Source: Thalassococcus_A lentus (lineage in GTDB: Bacteria > Pseudomonadota > Alphaproteobacteria > Rhodobacterales > Rhodobacteraceae). From it: a stretch of DNA of 64,000 nucleotides. Positions 25,367-33,706 of the stretch are shown here, one piece after another (the stretch's first letter is position 1; every line of letters starts with the position of its first letter). The stretch is taken from the NCBI RefSeq assembly GCF_028023555.1, contig NZ_JAQIOY010000006.1:128182-192181 (forward strand), given 5' to 3'. Below the pieces are notes generated by a model. That model was not told the origin of the DNA and made no database searches. It was given only the letters and a program-made list of their open reading frames with translations. The position numbers and the translations under genes are program-made.

Positions 25367-27229
25367 ATGTCTATTAAACCGCCGCTCATGGATCTGCCGA
25401 TTGCCGTGGCAGACAGCGGCTTTTACAAGGGATTCACGAAGAACGTTACGGTTACGGGAAAGCTATTGGTTGGGGGATTGATCCTTTGGGCCGTTGCCTT
25501 TCCTGAGCAAGCCGGCGGCGTTCTGTCGAGCATCAACAGCCTTATTCTGGCGACCTTCAACTATTGGTACGTCTACGTCATGGCGTTTTTCGTGGCGGTT
25601 TGCCTGATCCTTGCTGTCATGCCGGCGTCTGGCCGGCTCAAGCTGGGACATGAGGACGACAAGCCCGAGTTTTCCAATTTCAGCTGGTTCTCGATGATGT
25701 TCGGGGCCGGGATTGGCATCGGGATGTTGACCTTTGCAACAGCCGAGCCGCTTTATCACTTTGGTTCGAACCCCGATACGATCCGCGGGATCACCGAAGG
25801 CAGTACCGCCGGCAATGTCAGGGCGGCCTATGTCTGGTCCTTTACACACTGGGGACTGGCAGCCTGGGCGGCTTACGCGATTGTTGGCCTTTCACTCGCC
25901 TATTTTTCCTATCGCCGCGATCTGCCGCTGACCATCCGGTCCGCGCTGGCACCGCTGTTTGGCCATAAACTGTCCGGCTTTACGGGCCACCTTGTCGACG
26001 TTGTTGCGGTTGTCGCGACTGTTTTGGGTGTTTCGCAAACGTTGGGCTTTGGCGTTGAGCAGTTTGTCTCGGGTCTGTCCCGGATCGGATTTGGCGATTG
26101 GCTCTATACTGGCACGGGTGACGACAAGACCATGTCAACCGCTGCCATCGTGACTGCCTTGCTGGTGATCATGGGGGCCTCGACGCTTTCGGCGCTGTCG
26201 GGTGTTGGCAAAGGCATCAAGTGGCTGTCCAACATCAACATGGGGCTGAGCTTCTTCATCCTCGCCTTCTTCTTGATTTTCGGCTCGACCTTCTTTGGTC
26301 TACAGGCGTTGTTTGTCGGTATCTGGGATTACCTGATCTCGATCCCGGGCAATATCCTGACCGTTTGGACGGCGACCCCGATGGACAGCTTTGCTGCTTC
26401 GGTGCCTGCAGCGGTACAAGCACTTCCGGCGGAAGACCTTGAGGCGATTTTCAAATCGGCCTCCAGTCCTTGGGGCTCTTTGAGCGCGTTCACTGAGGGC
26501 CTGCCTGCTTCCGCAGCCGGACTGTCCTCCGAAGATGTGGCAGCCACCTATTCTGCCGCCACAGACGGACGCCTGTCCGGATGGCAGGGTGCGTGGTCCA
26601 TCTTCTACTGGGCTTGGTGGATCGCCTTTGCGCCGTTCGTGGGCGTGTTCCTCGCACGGATTTCCAAGGGACGTACCGTGCGTGAATACGTTTTGGGTGC
26701 GATCGTTATCCCGGCAATCATGTGCTTTGTCTGGTTTGCCATCGTCGGCGGCACAGCGATTGATCTGGAACTGCAGGGCGTGGCCGAAGGCCAGATCGTC
26801 GGCGCAGGCCAGTCTGACCAGTTGTTCGCGATGCTGGCGGTGATGCTGTCGGATACTATGGCCTGGGCGATGTCCGTGGTCGTCGTGATCTTGCTGCTGA
26901 CCTACCTTGTCACCTCGGCTGACTCGGCGGTTTTGATCATCAACACGATCAACGCAGCCGGCGACGAAGGTCCCAAGGCGCGTCCACACATCCTGTTCTG
27001 GGGTGCTGCCCTGGCGCTGGTGGTTGGTGGCCTGATCATCGCGGGCGGTCTGAGCGCAATTCAGACAGCCATGGTGATCGGTGCGCTGCCGTTCAGCGCG
27101 GTTATGGCGCTGATGGGCATCTCGGTGCTCAAGGCGATCTGGCGTGACAGCAAGCGTCAAAAAGCAGGTGTTCCTGCGACCAAGGCAGAAGCTGTCGAAG
27201 CCGGTGTGGTTGACTCGCCCGCTGAGTAA
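25367..27229 (+). CDS. BCCT family transporter
   Basis: This 620-residue protein with about twelve transmembrane helices belongs to the betaine/carnitine/choline transporters. FGAGIGIGMLTFATAEPLYHF is the conserved glycine-rich helix and WSIFYWAWWIAFAPFVGVFLARISKGRTVREY the Trp-box region that binds trimethylammonium or dimethylsulfonium groups. A hydrophilic stretch of about 60 residues precedes that box (near 340-400). GGGAGGG stands before ATG 25367. Lying right after dmdA-acuI, it is a good candidate DMSP importer, but glycine betaine or choline are equally usual substrates, and a terminator separates it from acuI. Confidence 0.92.
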   Translation: MSIKPPLMDLPIAVADSGFYKGFTKNVTVTGKLLVGGLILWAVAFPEQAGGVLSSINSLILATFNYWYVYVMAFFVAVCLILAVMPASGRLKLGHEDDKPEFSNFSWFSMMFGAGIGIGMLTFATAEPLYHFGSNPDTIRGITEGSTAGNVRAAYVWSFTHWGLAAWAAYAIVGLSLAYFSYRRDLPLTIRSALAPLFGHKLSGFTGHLVDVVAVVATVLGVSQTLGFGVEQFVSGLSRIGFGDWLYTGTGDDKTMSTAAIVTALLVIMGASTLSALSGVGKGIKWLSNINMGLSFFILAFFLIFGSTFFGLQALFVGIWDYLISIPGNILTVWTATPMDSFAASVPAAVQALPAEDLEAIFKSASSPWGSLSAFTEGLPASAAGLSSEDVAATYSAATDGRLSGWQGAWSIFYWAWWIAFAPFVGVFLARISKGRTVREYVLGAIVIPAIMCFVWFAIVGGTAIDLELQGVAEGQIVGAGQSDQLFAMLAVMLSDTMAWAMSVVVVILLLTYLVTSADSAVLIINTINAAGDEGPKARPHILFWGAALALVVGGLIIAGGLSAIQTAMVIGALPFSAVMALMGISVLKAIWRDSKRQKAGVPATKAEAVEAGVVDSPAE

Positions 27230-27252
27230 ACACGGCTCATTTGGAAAATCTG

Positions 27253-27288
27253 GCCCCCGGCGCGTAGCTGTGCCGGGGGCTTTTCTTT
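27253..27288 (+). terminator. Terminator of the BCCT transporter gene
   Basis: GCCCCCGGC (27253-27261) pairs with GCCGGGGGC (27272-27280), followed by TTTTCTTT. This is a strong intrinsic terminator 24 bases after the stop codon. Confidence 0.88.
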
Positions 27289-27398
27289 ATGCCCCATGCG
27301 CCGGATCAATCGGATGCAGCGCGGCGGGCAGCCTTTTGTGTGGCTTGACCTTGAACGATCCGCACGATTTGTTTCTTTGTAAAACGGGAGGCGATCTA

Positions 27399-28598
27399 AT
27401 GCTGGATATCGATTTCGTACGGGCGCAGTTCCCGGCCTTTTCCGAACCGTCCCTTGAGGGGCAGGCCTTTTTCGAGAATGCGGGCGGATCCTATACCTGC
27501 GGTGCGGTTATTGATCGGCTGACGCGGTTCTACACCCAGCGCAAGGTTCAGCCCTACGCGCCCTATGAGGCCTCTTGCCTTGGCGGCGCAGAAATGGACG
27601 AGGCCCGACGCCGTTTGGCCGCAGTGCTGGGCGTTGACGATGACGAACTGAGTTTTGGCCCTTCCACAACGCAGAATACCTATGTGCTGGCGCAGGCATT
27701 TCGGCAATTTCTTCAAGCGGGCGAGGCGATCATCGTGACCAATCAGGATCACGAAGCGAATACCGGGCCGTGGCGCAGGCTTGCAGACGAAGGCATCGAC
27801 GTGCGCGAGTGGCGCATTGATCCCTCCACCGGGCATCTTGATACCGACGATCTGGAAGCGCTGCTGGACGAAAAGGTGCGGTTGGTGTGTTTCCCGCATT
27901 GTTCCAACGTGGTGGGTGAAATCAATCCTGTTGTCGAAATCACGGCGCTTGCCCATGCGGCGGGGGCTTTTGTCTGTGTCGATGGCGTAAGCTATGCACC
28001 GCATGGATTGCCCGATGTCGGATCTCTGGGCGCGGATATCTATCTGTTTTCCAGCTACAAAACCTACGGTCCGCATCAGGGCATCATGACCATTCGGCGT
28101 CCCTTGGCCGAGGTTTTGCCGAACCAGGGCCATGTGTTCAACGCGGGCAGCCTGTACAAGAGGTTTACCCCGGCAGGCCCGGATCACGCACAGGTCGCGG
28201 CTTGCGCCGGGATGGTGGACTATATCGACGCGCTTGCCGCCCATCATGGAACGGATTCAGCAGGCGTTCATGATTTGCAGCGCGACCACGAGGTGCGCAT
28301 CCTGCAACCCCTGCTGGATGCCGTGAAGGGTCGTAATGCTGTGCGATTGCTAGGCCCTGAGGATGCGGCGGGCCGGGCGCCAACCGTTGCGCTCGCTTTG
28401 AACCGGTCTGGCGAAGAGGTGGCCGCAGAACTTGCGACACTGGGCATCATGGCCGGGGGCGGCGATTTTTATGCGGGCCGGGCCTTGGCGGGTATGGGCG
28501 TAAAAGAAGAAACAGGCGTGTTGCGCCTGTCCTTCGTTCACTACACCAGCGAACAAGAGGTCACCAAACTGATCGAAGCTCTGGACCGGGTCTTGTGA
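27399..28598 (+). CDS. Class-V aminotransferase fold PLP enzyme (cysteine desulfurase-like)
   Basis: This 399-residue protein is a fold-type I PLP enzyme of the class V group: FFENAGGSYTCGAVIDRL, LSFGPSTTQNTYVLAQ, IIVTNQDHEANTGPW, VCVDGVSYAPHGLPDVGSLGADIYLFSSYKTYGPHQGIM with the PLP lysine. It belongs with cysteine desulfurase-like and isopenicillin-N-epimerase-like proteins. No SufS-type catalytic Cys loop is seen near the C-terminus (GVLRLSFVHYTSEQEV), so sulfur mobilisation is doubtful. GGGAGG precedes ATG 27399; an upstream open frame crosses a terminator. The gene stands alone and its substrate is unknown. Confidence 0.85.
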   Translation: MLDIDFVRAQFPAFSEPSLEGQAFFENAGGSYTCGAVIDRLTRFYTQRKVQPYAPYEASCLGGAEMDEARRRLAAVLGVDDDELSFGPSTTQNTYVLAQAFRQFLQAGEAIIVTNQDHEANTGPWRRLADEGIDVREWRIDPSTGHLDTDDLEALLDEKVRLVCFPHCSNVVGEINPVVEITALAHAAGAFVCVDGVSYAPHGLPDVGSLGADIYLFSSYKTYGPHQGIMTIRRPLAEVLPNQGHVFNAGSLYKRFTPAGPDHAQVAACAGMVDYIDALAAHHGTDSAGVHDLQRDHEVRILQPLLDAVKGRNAVRLLGPEDAAGRAPTVALALNRSGEEVAAELATLGIMAGGGDFYAGRALAGMGVKEETGVLRLSFVHYTSEQEVTKLIEALDRVL

Positions 28599-28610
28599 TG
28601 TTGGTTCAGG

Positions 28611-29114
28611 TCAGCTGAGACAGGCCGGCAGCGTCAGCGTAGCGACCCCGCGCTCGTCAAAGCGGCCGTCCGATGTTTCCGCGCCTGTCAAGGACACCCG
28701 CGCGCCCAGAATTTCGCTGCCCGATACAGTGATTTCGCGGCCACCCAGCGTGTCGTCGACGTCGATGGTAAAGGCGACGCTCTGGCCCGGGTTCAGCCCG
28801 CGCAATTCCAGCAGGGCAGTGTTGTCGCCGTCTTTCAGGACAGGCACAACATTCAGAAGTTCAGCGCCTGCCACGATTTCCAGCGGTTGGAAGACTTCGA
28901 CGCCAGCGCCTGCCGCTGTCGTGTCAAAGATCAGCCCGGCGCTGCTTTCGCCCAGATTAAGTTTGATCTGCGATGCACCCAGCGTGCAATCACCAGTGTT
29001 TGTGAATTCAAATCTGTCTTTTGGCGCACCTTCGATAAAGCGGGCCTGGATATCTGCTGTTGCGGTTGTCGCCATCGCCACGACGACGGCCAATGCGGGA
29101 ACTATGATTTTCAT
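28611..29114 (-). CDS. Secreted protein of unknown function
   Basis: This 167-residue protein has a clear signal peptide (MKIIVPALAVVVAMATTATA) cut before DIQARFIEGAPKDRF. The mature part is beta-rich with two widely spaced cysteines (GDCTLG and the final LPACLS) that could form a disulfide. I recall similar roseobacter proteins labelled 'aggregation factor core', but cannot confirm that. The ATG at 29114 has AAAGGAG upstream. It converges with the aminotransferase gene, 12 bases apart. Confidence 0.72.
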   Translation of the reverse strand: MKIIVPALAVVVAMATTATADIQARFIEGAPKDRFEFTNTGDCTLGASQIKLNLGESSAGLIFDTTAAGAGVEVFQPLEIVAGAELLNVVPVLKDGDNTALLELRGLNPGQSVAFTIDVDDTLGGREITVSGSEILGARVSLTGAETSDGRFDERGVATLTLPACLS

Positions 29115-29257
29115 AAGAGAACTCCTTTGAACGTTAACTGGTTCGAGGGTCGCGCGGGTCAACGAAAAAGATTGCAGCACCATTGAAGCACAATTGCCCT
29201 TGCCTGCGACCGATCCGTTCTAGATTGCTGAAAAACCAAGAAGCCGGAGCACCGCCA

Positions 29258-30679
29258 GTGAACGACCAATCCCCGATCTTGCTGTGGTATCGCCGTGATC
29301 TGCGTCTGTCAGATCATCCCGCCTTGCAGGCCGCTCTTGCAACCGGCAGGCCAATCATCCCTATTTTCGTTCGCGACGCGCTGGTTGATGCCTTGGGTGC
29401 TGCGCCCAAGTGGCGGCTGGGGCTGGGGCTGGGACATCTGTCGCAAAGCCTTGGGTCCAAGGGCAGTGCTTTGGTGCTTCGGTCCGGTGACGCTCTAGAA
29501 GCGATCAAGACCCTGATCTCACAAACCGGGGCAGGGGCGGTCTACTGGATGCGCGCCTATGATCCGCCCAGTGTTGAGCGCGACAAGGCAGTCAAAGCCG
29601 CGTTGAAAAGTGCGGGCGTCGAGGCACAGTCATTCGCCGGGCACCTGATGTTCGAGCCGTGGGATGTACAGACCAAGACCGGCGGTTATTACAAGGTCTA
29701 CACGCCCTTCTGGAAGATGGTTCGCTCAAATCCGGTGCGCGACCCGCTGCCAACCCCGGGGCAGGTGCCGGGGCCTGCTGACTGGCCGAGCAGCGAACAG
29801 CTTGATGACTGGAAACTTGGCCAGGCGATGCAACGCGGCGCGCAGGTTGTGCGGCCCTACGTTCAACTGGGCGAACAGGCCGCCCAAGCCCGACTGGCCG
29901 AATTCATCGAGAATAAGGTCGCCCGGTACAACGACGGTCGCGATCAACCCTGGACGGACGGCACGTCCAACCTGTCGGAAAACCTCGCTTTGGGCGAAAT
30001 AACGCCGGCCCAGTGTTGGCATGCGGGGCGCCGCGCCATGGAAGAAGGTAAAGCCGGTGCCGAGACCTTTCTCAAGGAGTTGGTCTGGCGCGAGTTCGCC
30101 TATCACCTGATGTGGCATACGCCCCGTATCCTGACGGGAAACTGGCGTGAGGATTGGGATGCGTTCCCGTGGAATGCCGACGAAACCAACGCCGAAGTTC
30201 AGGCATGGAAACAGGGCCGGACCGGCATCCGCTTTGTCGATGCCGGGATGCGCGAGATGTATGTCACAGGCCGCATGCACAACCGTTCGCGGATGATCGT
30301 GGCCAGCTATCTGACAAAGCATCTGCTGAGCCATTGGAAGATTGGCCTGAAATGGTTCGAGGATTGCCTGATCGACTGGGACCCGGCAGCAAATGCCATG
30401 GGGTGGCAGTGGTCAGCGGGCTCAGGCCCGGACGCAACGCCGTATTTTCGGGTGTTCAATCCCGTGACGCAGTTGGACAAGTTCGACAAGGACAGAGCCT
30501 ATGTGTCGCGTTGGATTGCTGAAGGGCGCGCAAAGCCGTCGGCCGAAGCCCTGTCATATTTCAGTGCGATTCCAAAAAGTTGGGGTCTGGCACCGGACGC
30601 GGCCTACCCTGATCCAATCGTTGCTGCGGATGTGGGCCGGAAAAGAGCCCTGGCGGCCTATGAAAACCGCGGTTTTTAG
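29258..30679 (+). CDS. phrB: Deoxyribodipyrimidine photolyase
   Basis: This 473-residue flavoprotein repairs cyclobutane pyrimidine dimers using light. It shows the N-terminal antenna-domain start LLWYRRDLRLSDHPAL, then the FAD-domain signatures FLKELVWREFAYHLMWH, TGIRFVDAGMREMYVTGRMHNRSRMIVASYLTKHLL and DWDPAANAMGWQWSAGSGPDATPYFRVFNP. The GTG at 29258 with CCGGAG upstream gives the family N-terminus; an ATG at 29183 would add an unusual basic extension. The next gene is a CFA-type methyltransferase, a pairing also known from the Rhodobacter singlet-oxygen response. Confidence 0.95.
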   Translation: MNDQSPILLWYRRDLRLSDHPALQAALATGRPIIPIFVRDALVDALGAAPKWRLGLGLGHLSQSLGSKGSALVLRSGDALEAIKTLISQTGAGAVYWMRAYDPPSVERDKAVKAALKSAGVEAQSFAGHLMFEPWDVQTKTGGYYKVYTPFWKMVRSNPVRDPLPTPGQVPGPADWPSSEQLDDWKLGQAMQRGAQVVRPYVQLGEQAAQARLAEFIENKVARYNDGRDQPWTDGTSNLSENLALGEITPAQCWHAGRRAMEEGKAGAETFLKELVWREFAYHLMWHTPRILTGNWREDWDAFPWNADETNAEVQAWKQGRTGIRFVDAGMREMYVTGRMHNRSRMIVASYLTKHLLSHWKIGLKWFEDCLIDWDPAANAMGWQWSAGSGPDATPYFRVFNPVTQLDKFDKDRAYVSRWIAEGRAKPSAEALSYFSAIPKSWGLAPDAAYPDPIVAADVGRKRALAAYENRGF

Positions 30680-30820
30680 AGTTGCCCGTGAATAATTGGT
30701 GGTGCCTGGGCCCAAAACATCCATCCATCCTGCGTTTTTGAACGTACTGATCAAAGGTTAACGCTTGTTTGCCCCCCGATGAGGGCTAAAGTGTCTCGCA
30801 AATCTGACAACGGGTAGAAA

Positions 30821-32029
30821 ATGATCCTGACAACCACCGAAAACCAGACCGATCTTCCACGCTATTTTGCACGGGTGTTCAAAATGGCCAGTGAAATGAA
30901 TAACGGTCGTTTGGATTTCGTTTTGCCTGACGGGCGGCGCTTTCGGGCAGAGGGTAAAAACCCCGGTCCGGTCGCTGAACTGGACATTCACAACGCGGAT
31001 ATTTTTGCGCGTCTGATCCGCGAAGGCGATCTGGGGTTTTGCGAGGCCTATATGGATGGATGGTGGTCAACACCCGACCTGATGGCCTTCATGGATCTGG
31101 TCCACGCCGACAACGACGATCTCTATGACGGCTTCCCGGGCATGGGGCTGGTGCGTGCCTATGAACAACTGCGGTTTTGGTTGCAGTCCAACTCCAAGCG
31201 GCAGGCCAAGAAAAATATCTCGTATCACTACGATCTGGGCAATGACTTCTACGGTCTCTGGCTGGATGACACGATGACCTATTCCTCGGCGCTCTACGAG
31301 GACACGCAACAGAGCCTCGAAGACGCACAGATCGCCAAATACAAGTCCATGGTTGATCAGATGGGGGCCCAGCCCGGCGACCACGTATTGGAGATCGGCT
31401 GCGGCTGGGGCGGCTTTGCGGAATACGCCGCAAAGGAACGTGGATTGCGAGTCACGGGCCTGACGATTTCTGAAGAACAGTTCAAATATGCGCAGGACCG
31501 GATCGCCAAAGCAGGCCTTTCCGACCTCGTGACCTTCAAACTTCAGGACTACCGCGACGAAAAAGGCACATACGATGGCATCGCCAGTATCGAGATGTTC
31601 GAGGCCGTCGGTGAAAAATACTGGCCGGTCTATTTCGAGGCGGTTCGGGACCGCCTGAAACCGGGCGCGCAGGCAACGCTTCAGATTATCACGGTGCAGC
31701 ATCGCCGGTGGGAAGTCTACAAGCGAGGCGTTGATTTCATTCAGAAATACATCTTTCCGGGGGGTATGCTGCCCAGCCCTGTGGTGCTGCGTCAAGAAGT
31801 GGAAAAAGCCGGTCTGGAGGTCTCCAAATCCATTGAATTCGGGGAAAGCTACTCCATCACTTTGCGCCAATGGTTCGACACCTTTAACGAGAAGTGGGAA
31901 GACGTCGCAAAACTTGGGTTTGACGAACGGTTCAAACGGATGTGGAATTTTTATCTGACGTCTTGCGCGGCCACCTTCCACAGCGGTAATTGTGACGTGA
32001 CCCAGATAACGATTACAAAACCGAGTTGA
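30821..32029 (+). CDS. CFA-synthase family fatty-acyl methyltransferase (candidate UfaM)
   Basis: This 402-residue SAM-dependent enzyme acts on unsaturated acyl chains of membrane phospholipids. KKNISYHYDLGNDFYGLWLDDTMTYSSALY and VLEIGCGWGGFAEYAA are the core CFA-synthase motifs. In Rhodobacter sphaeroides the homologue next to the photolyase gene is UfaM, which methylates vaccenyl chains on the way to furan fatty acids instead of making a cyclopropane ring. The same adjacency here makes UfaM a real alternative to Cfa; sequence alone does not decide. trgA follows after three bases. Confidence 0.88.
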   Translation: MILTTTENQTDLPRYFARVFKMASEMNNGRLDFVLPDGRRFRAEGKNPGPVAELDIHNADIFARLIREGDLGFCEAYMDGWWSTPDLMAFMDLVHADNDDLYDGFPGMGLVRAYEQLRFWLQSNSKRQAKKNISYHYDLGNDFYGLWLDDTMTYSSALYEDTQQSLEDAQIAKYKSMVDQMGAQPGDHVLEIGCGWGGFAEYAAKERGLRVTGLTISEEQFKYAQDRIAKAGLSDLVTFKLQDYRDEKGTYDGIASIEMFEAVGEKYWPVYFEAVRDRLKPGAQATLQIITVQHRRWEVYKRGVDFIQKYIFPGGMLPSPVVLRQEVEKAGLEVSKSIEFGESYSITLRQWFDTFNEKWEDVAKLGFDERFKRMWNFYLTSCAATFHSGNCDVTQITITKPS

Positions 32030-32032
32030 CCC

Positions 32033-32473
32033 ATGCCCACAGCTGCAAAAATGGTCGCTGCGCTTTGCCTGGCGGCGCTAGGCTATGCAGCATCCGAGAT
32101 GATCAAGACGTTGCTGCCTGCCAGCACTGACTTTGGAATTTTCAGTCTTGTCAACGCAGTCTTGGGTTTCTTGTGCGGCTGGATCATCGTTGGCACGCGG
32201 GCGGGACGCGGATTTTCTGCCGCCATTTCCAACGGGTTTACTGGAATGGTTGCTCTTGTTTTCTGGGGACTGTTCATTCAGGCCGCGAACGAAATGACCC
32301 GCCTTGCCATGCGGCATCGTTATGATGGCCCGGTCGAGGCCTTGGCTGCCGTGTTCGAAATCATGGTGGACTTCGGCAAGGATATGTTGAATCCCGGTTT
32401 GCTGCTGCTCTTGCTGGTTGGCAGCATAATTGTAGGGCTGATCAGCGAATTGGCCGGAAAACACTGGAGATAG
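32033..32473 (+). CDS. trgA: TrgA family membrane protein
   Basis: This 146-residue protein has four hydrophobic segments: an N-terminal helix (AAKMVAALCLAALGYAA), FSLVNAVLGFLCGWIIVGTR, GMVALVFWGLFIQAA and a C-terminal LLLLLLVGSIIVGLI. Together with the following trgB and cysK it reproduces the trgAB-cysK tellurite-resistance locus described in Rhodobacter sphaeroides, where trgA and trgB raise tellurite resistance by an unclear mechanism. It follows the methyltransferase gene by three bases and is probably co-transcribed with it. Confidence 0.85.
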   Translation: MPTAAKMVAALCLAALGYAASEMIKTLLPASTDFGIFSLVNAVLGFLCGWIIVGTRAGRGFSAAISNGFTGMVALVFWGLFIQAANEMTRLAMRHRYDGPVEALAAVFEIMVDFGKDMLNPGLLLLLLVGSIIVGLISELAGKHWR

Positions 32474-32476
32474 CAG

Positions 32477-33604
32477 CTGTCTGACCTGTTCTTTTACGGA
32501 ACGCTTCGGCACGATCCTCTGCTGAAGCGGGTCATGGGGTGTTCCGCGCCCGACATTGTGCCCGCAGTCCTGCCTGATCACGCCGTGAATTGGGTCGCGG
32601 GCGAAGCCTTTCCCATGATCCAAAAGAGCCCGGGTTCCGAGGCACTGGGCGTGGTGCTGCGAAATCCAACGCCAGAACAGATCGCGCGTCTGGATTTTTA
32701 TGAAGGTGGGTTTGCCTACGACTTGGAAACTGTCCAAGTGCAGACGGAGGCCGGAACCCAGTCTGCCCAAGTGTTTTTTCCGCAACCGGGCCTTTGGTCG
32801 CCGGGCGATCCGTGGTCCTTACAGGACTGGATTGATGAATGGTCCGGTGTCAGCATGGACGCCGCACGATCCATCATGGCACAATACGGCAAGATCAGCC
32901 GAGCCGAGGCGCAGAATTTGCTGCCCTATCTCAGATCACGGGCTTGGGCACAGAAACTTGCCGAGGACACCGCGCCATGTACGGTGCGATACAACCCCGC
33001 GCCAGAGGATGTAACGTTGTTGCCCGAAACCCGGGGCGGGTATGACGGCTTTTTCCGGCTGCGGCCGCTGACGCTGCAACACCGCCAGTTCGCAGGCGGG
33101 CAGGGGCCTGTTATCAAGCGTGAGGCTTTTGTCGCCTACGACGCGGCTTTGGTTCTGCCATATGATCCGGTCTTGGACAGCGTTTTGCTGATCGAACAGT
33201 TGCGCTATGGGCCGATTTGCCGAAACGATAGCGCGCCATGGGTTTTGGAGCCCGTTGCCGGTCTGGTGGATGCAGGCGAAGACCCGGAACAAACCGCCCG
33301 CCGCGAGGCCGAAGAAGAGGCCGGCTTGACCATGGGTGCGCTGCTCAAGATCAACAAAGTCTATCCGTCGCCGGGCTATTCGTCCGAATTCTTCCACTGT
33401 TATCTTGGTCTGTGCGATCTGTCCGGGCGCGAGGCGCAACTGGGCGGTTTGGACAGCGAAGCCGAAGATATCCGCAGCCACGTGGTTTCCTTTGATGAGG
33501 CGATGGCGCTTGTCGAAACAGGCGAGATCAACGCGGCACCGCTTGCGATGATGCTTTACTGGCTCGCGGCACGGCGCGAAGACCTGCGGGCCAACCAAAG
33601 CTGA
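32477..33604 (+). CDS. trgB: TrgB: gamma-glutamylcyclotransferase-like plus NUDIX domains
   Basis: The N-terminal part, LSDLFFYGTLRHDPLLKRVMG, holds the YGTLR motif of the gamma-glutamylcyclotransferase-like fold, and the C-terminal half is a NUDIX hydrolase with the box GLVDAGEDPEQTARREAEEE ending AGL. The first in-frame ATG is 32534, beyond YGTLR. The only upstream option before the in-frame stop TAG at 32471 is CTG 32477, seven bases after GGAG, so I infer a CTG start giving 375 residues. NUDIX members of this type cleave ADP-ribose or similar compounds. It is paired with trgA and followed by cysK. Confidence 0.85.
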   Translation: MSDLFFYGTLRHDPLLKRVMGCSAPDIVPAVLPDHAVNWVAGEAFPMIQKSPGSEALGVVLRNPTPEQIARLDFYEGGFAYDLETVQVQTEAGTQSAQVFFPQPGLWSPGDPWSLQDWIDEWSGVSMDAARSIMAQYGKISRAEAQNLLPYLRSRAWAQKLAEDTAPCTVRYNPAPEDVTLLPETRGGYDGFFRLRPLTLQHRQFAGGQGPVIKREAFVAYDAALVLPYDPVLDSVLLIEQLRYGPICRNDSAPWVLEPVAGLVDAGEDPEQTARREAEEEAGLTMGALLKINKVYPSPGYSSEFFHCYLGLCDLSGREAQLGGLDSEAEDIRSHVVSFDEAMALVETGEINAAPLAMMLYWLAARREDLRANQS

Positions 33605-33706
33605 CAGAGCCGTGATCAGTTTCGTCGATTTGGCGTCGCTGCCCTGCTTGAGTTCCCAATAACCGCGTCCTACACCTGTTGTAACTCTGCAAAAGGATAT
33701 GCGCCG

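Noticed and set aside
29183..29257. Upstream ATG extension of the photolyase
   Set aside because: The extra 25 residues are Cys/Arg-rich and unlike photolyase N-termini, and the GTG at 29258 has a proper ribosome site and the canonical start.
30748..30775. Sigma-E (singlet oxygen) promoter before the CFA-like gene
   Set aside because: TGATC is present, but no matching -10 element lies at the required spacing, so I do not call a promoter here.
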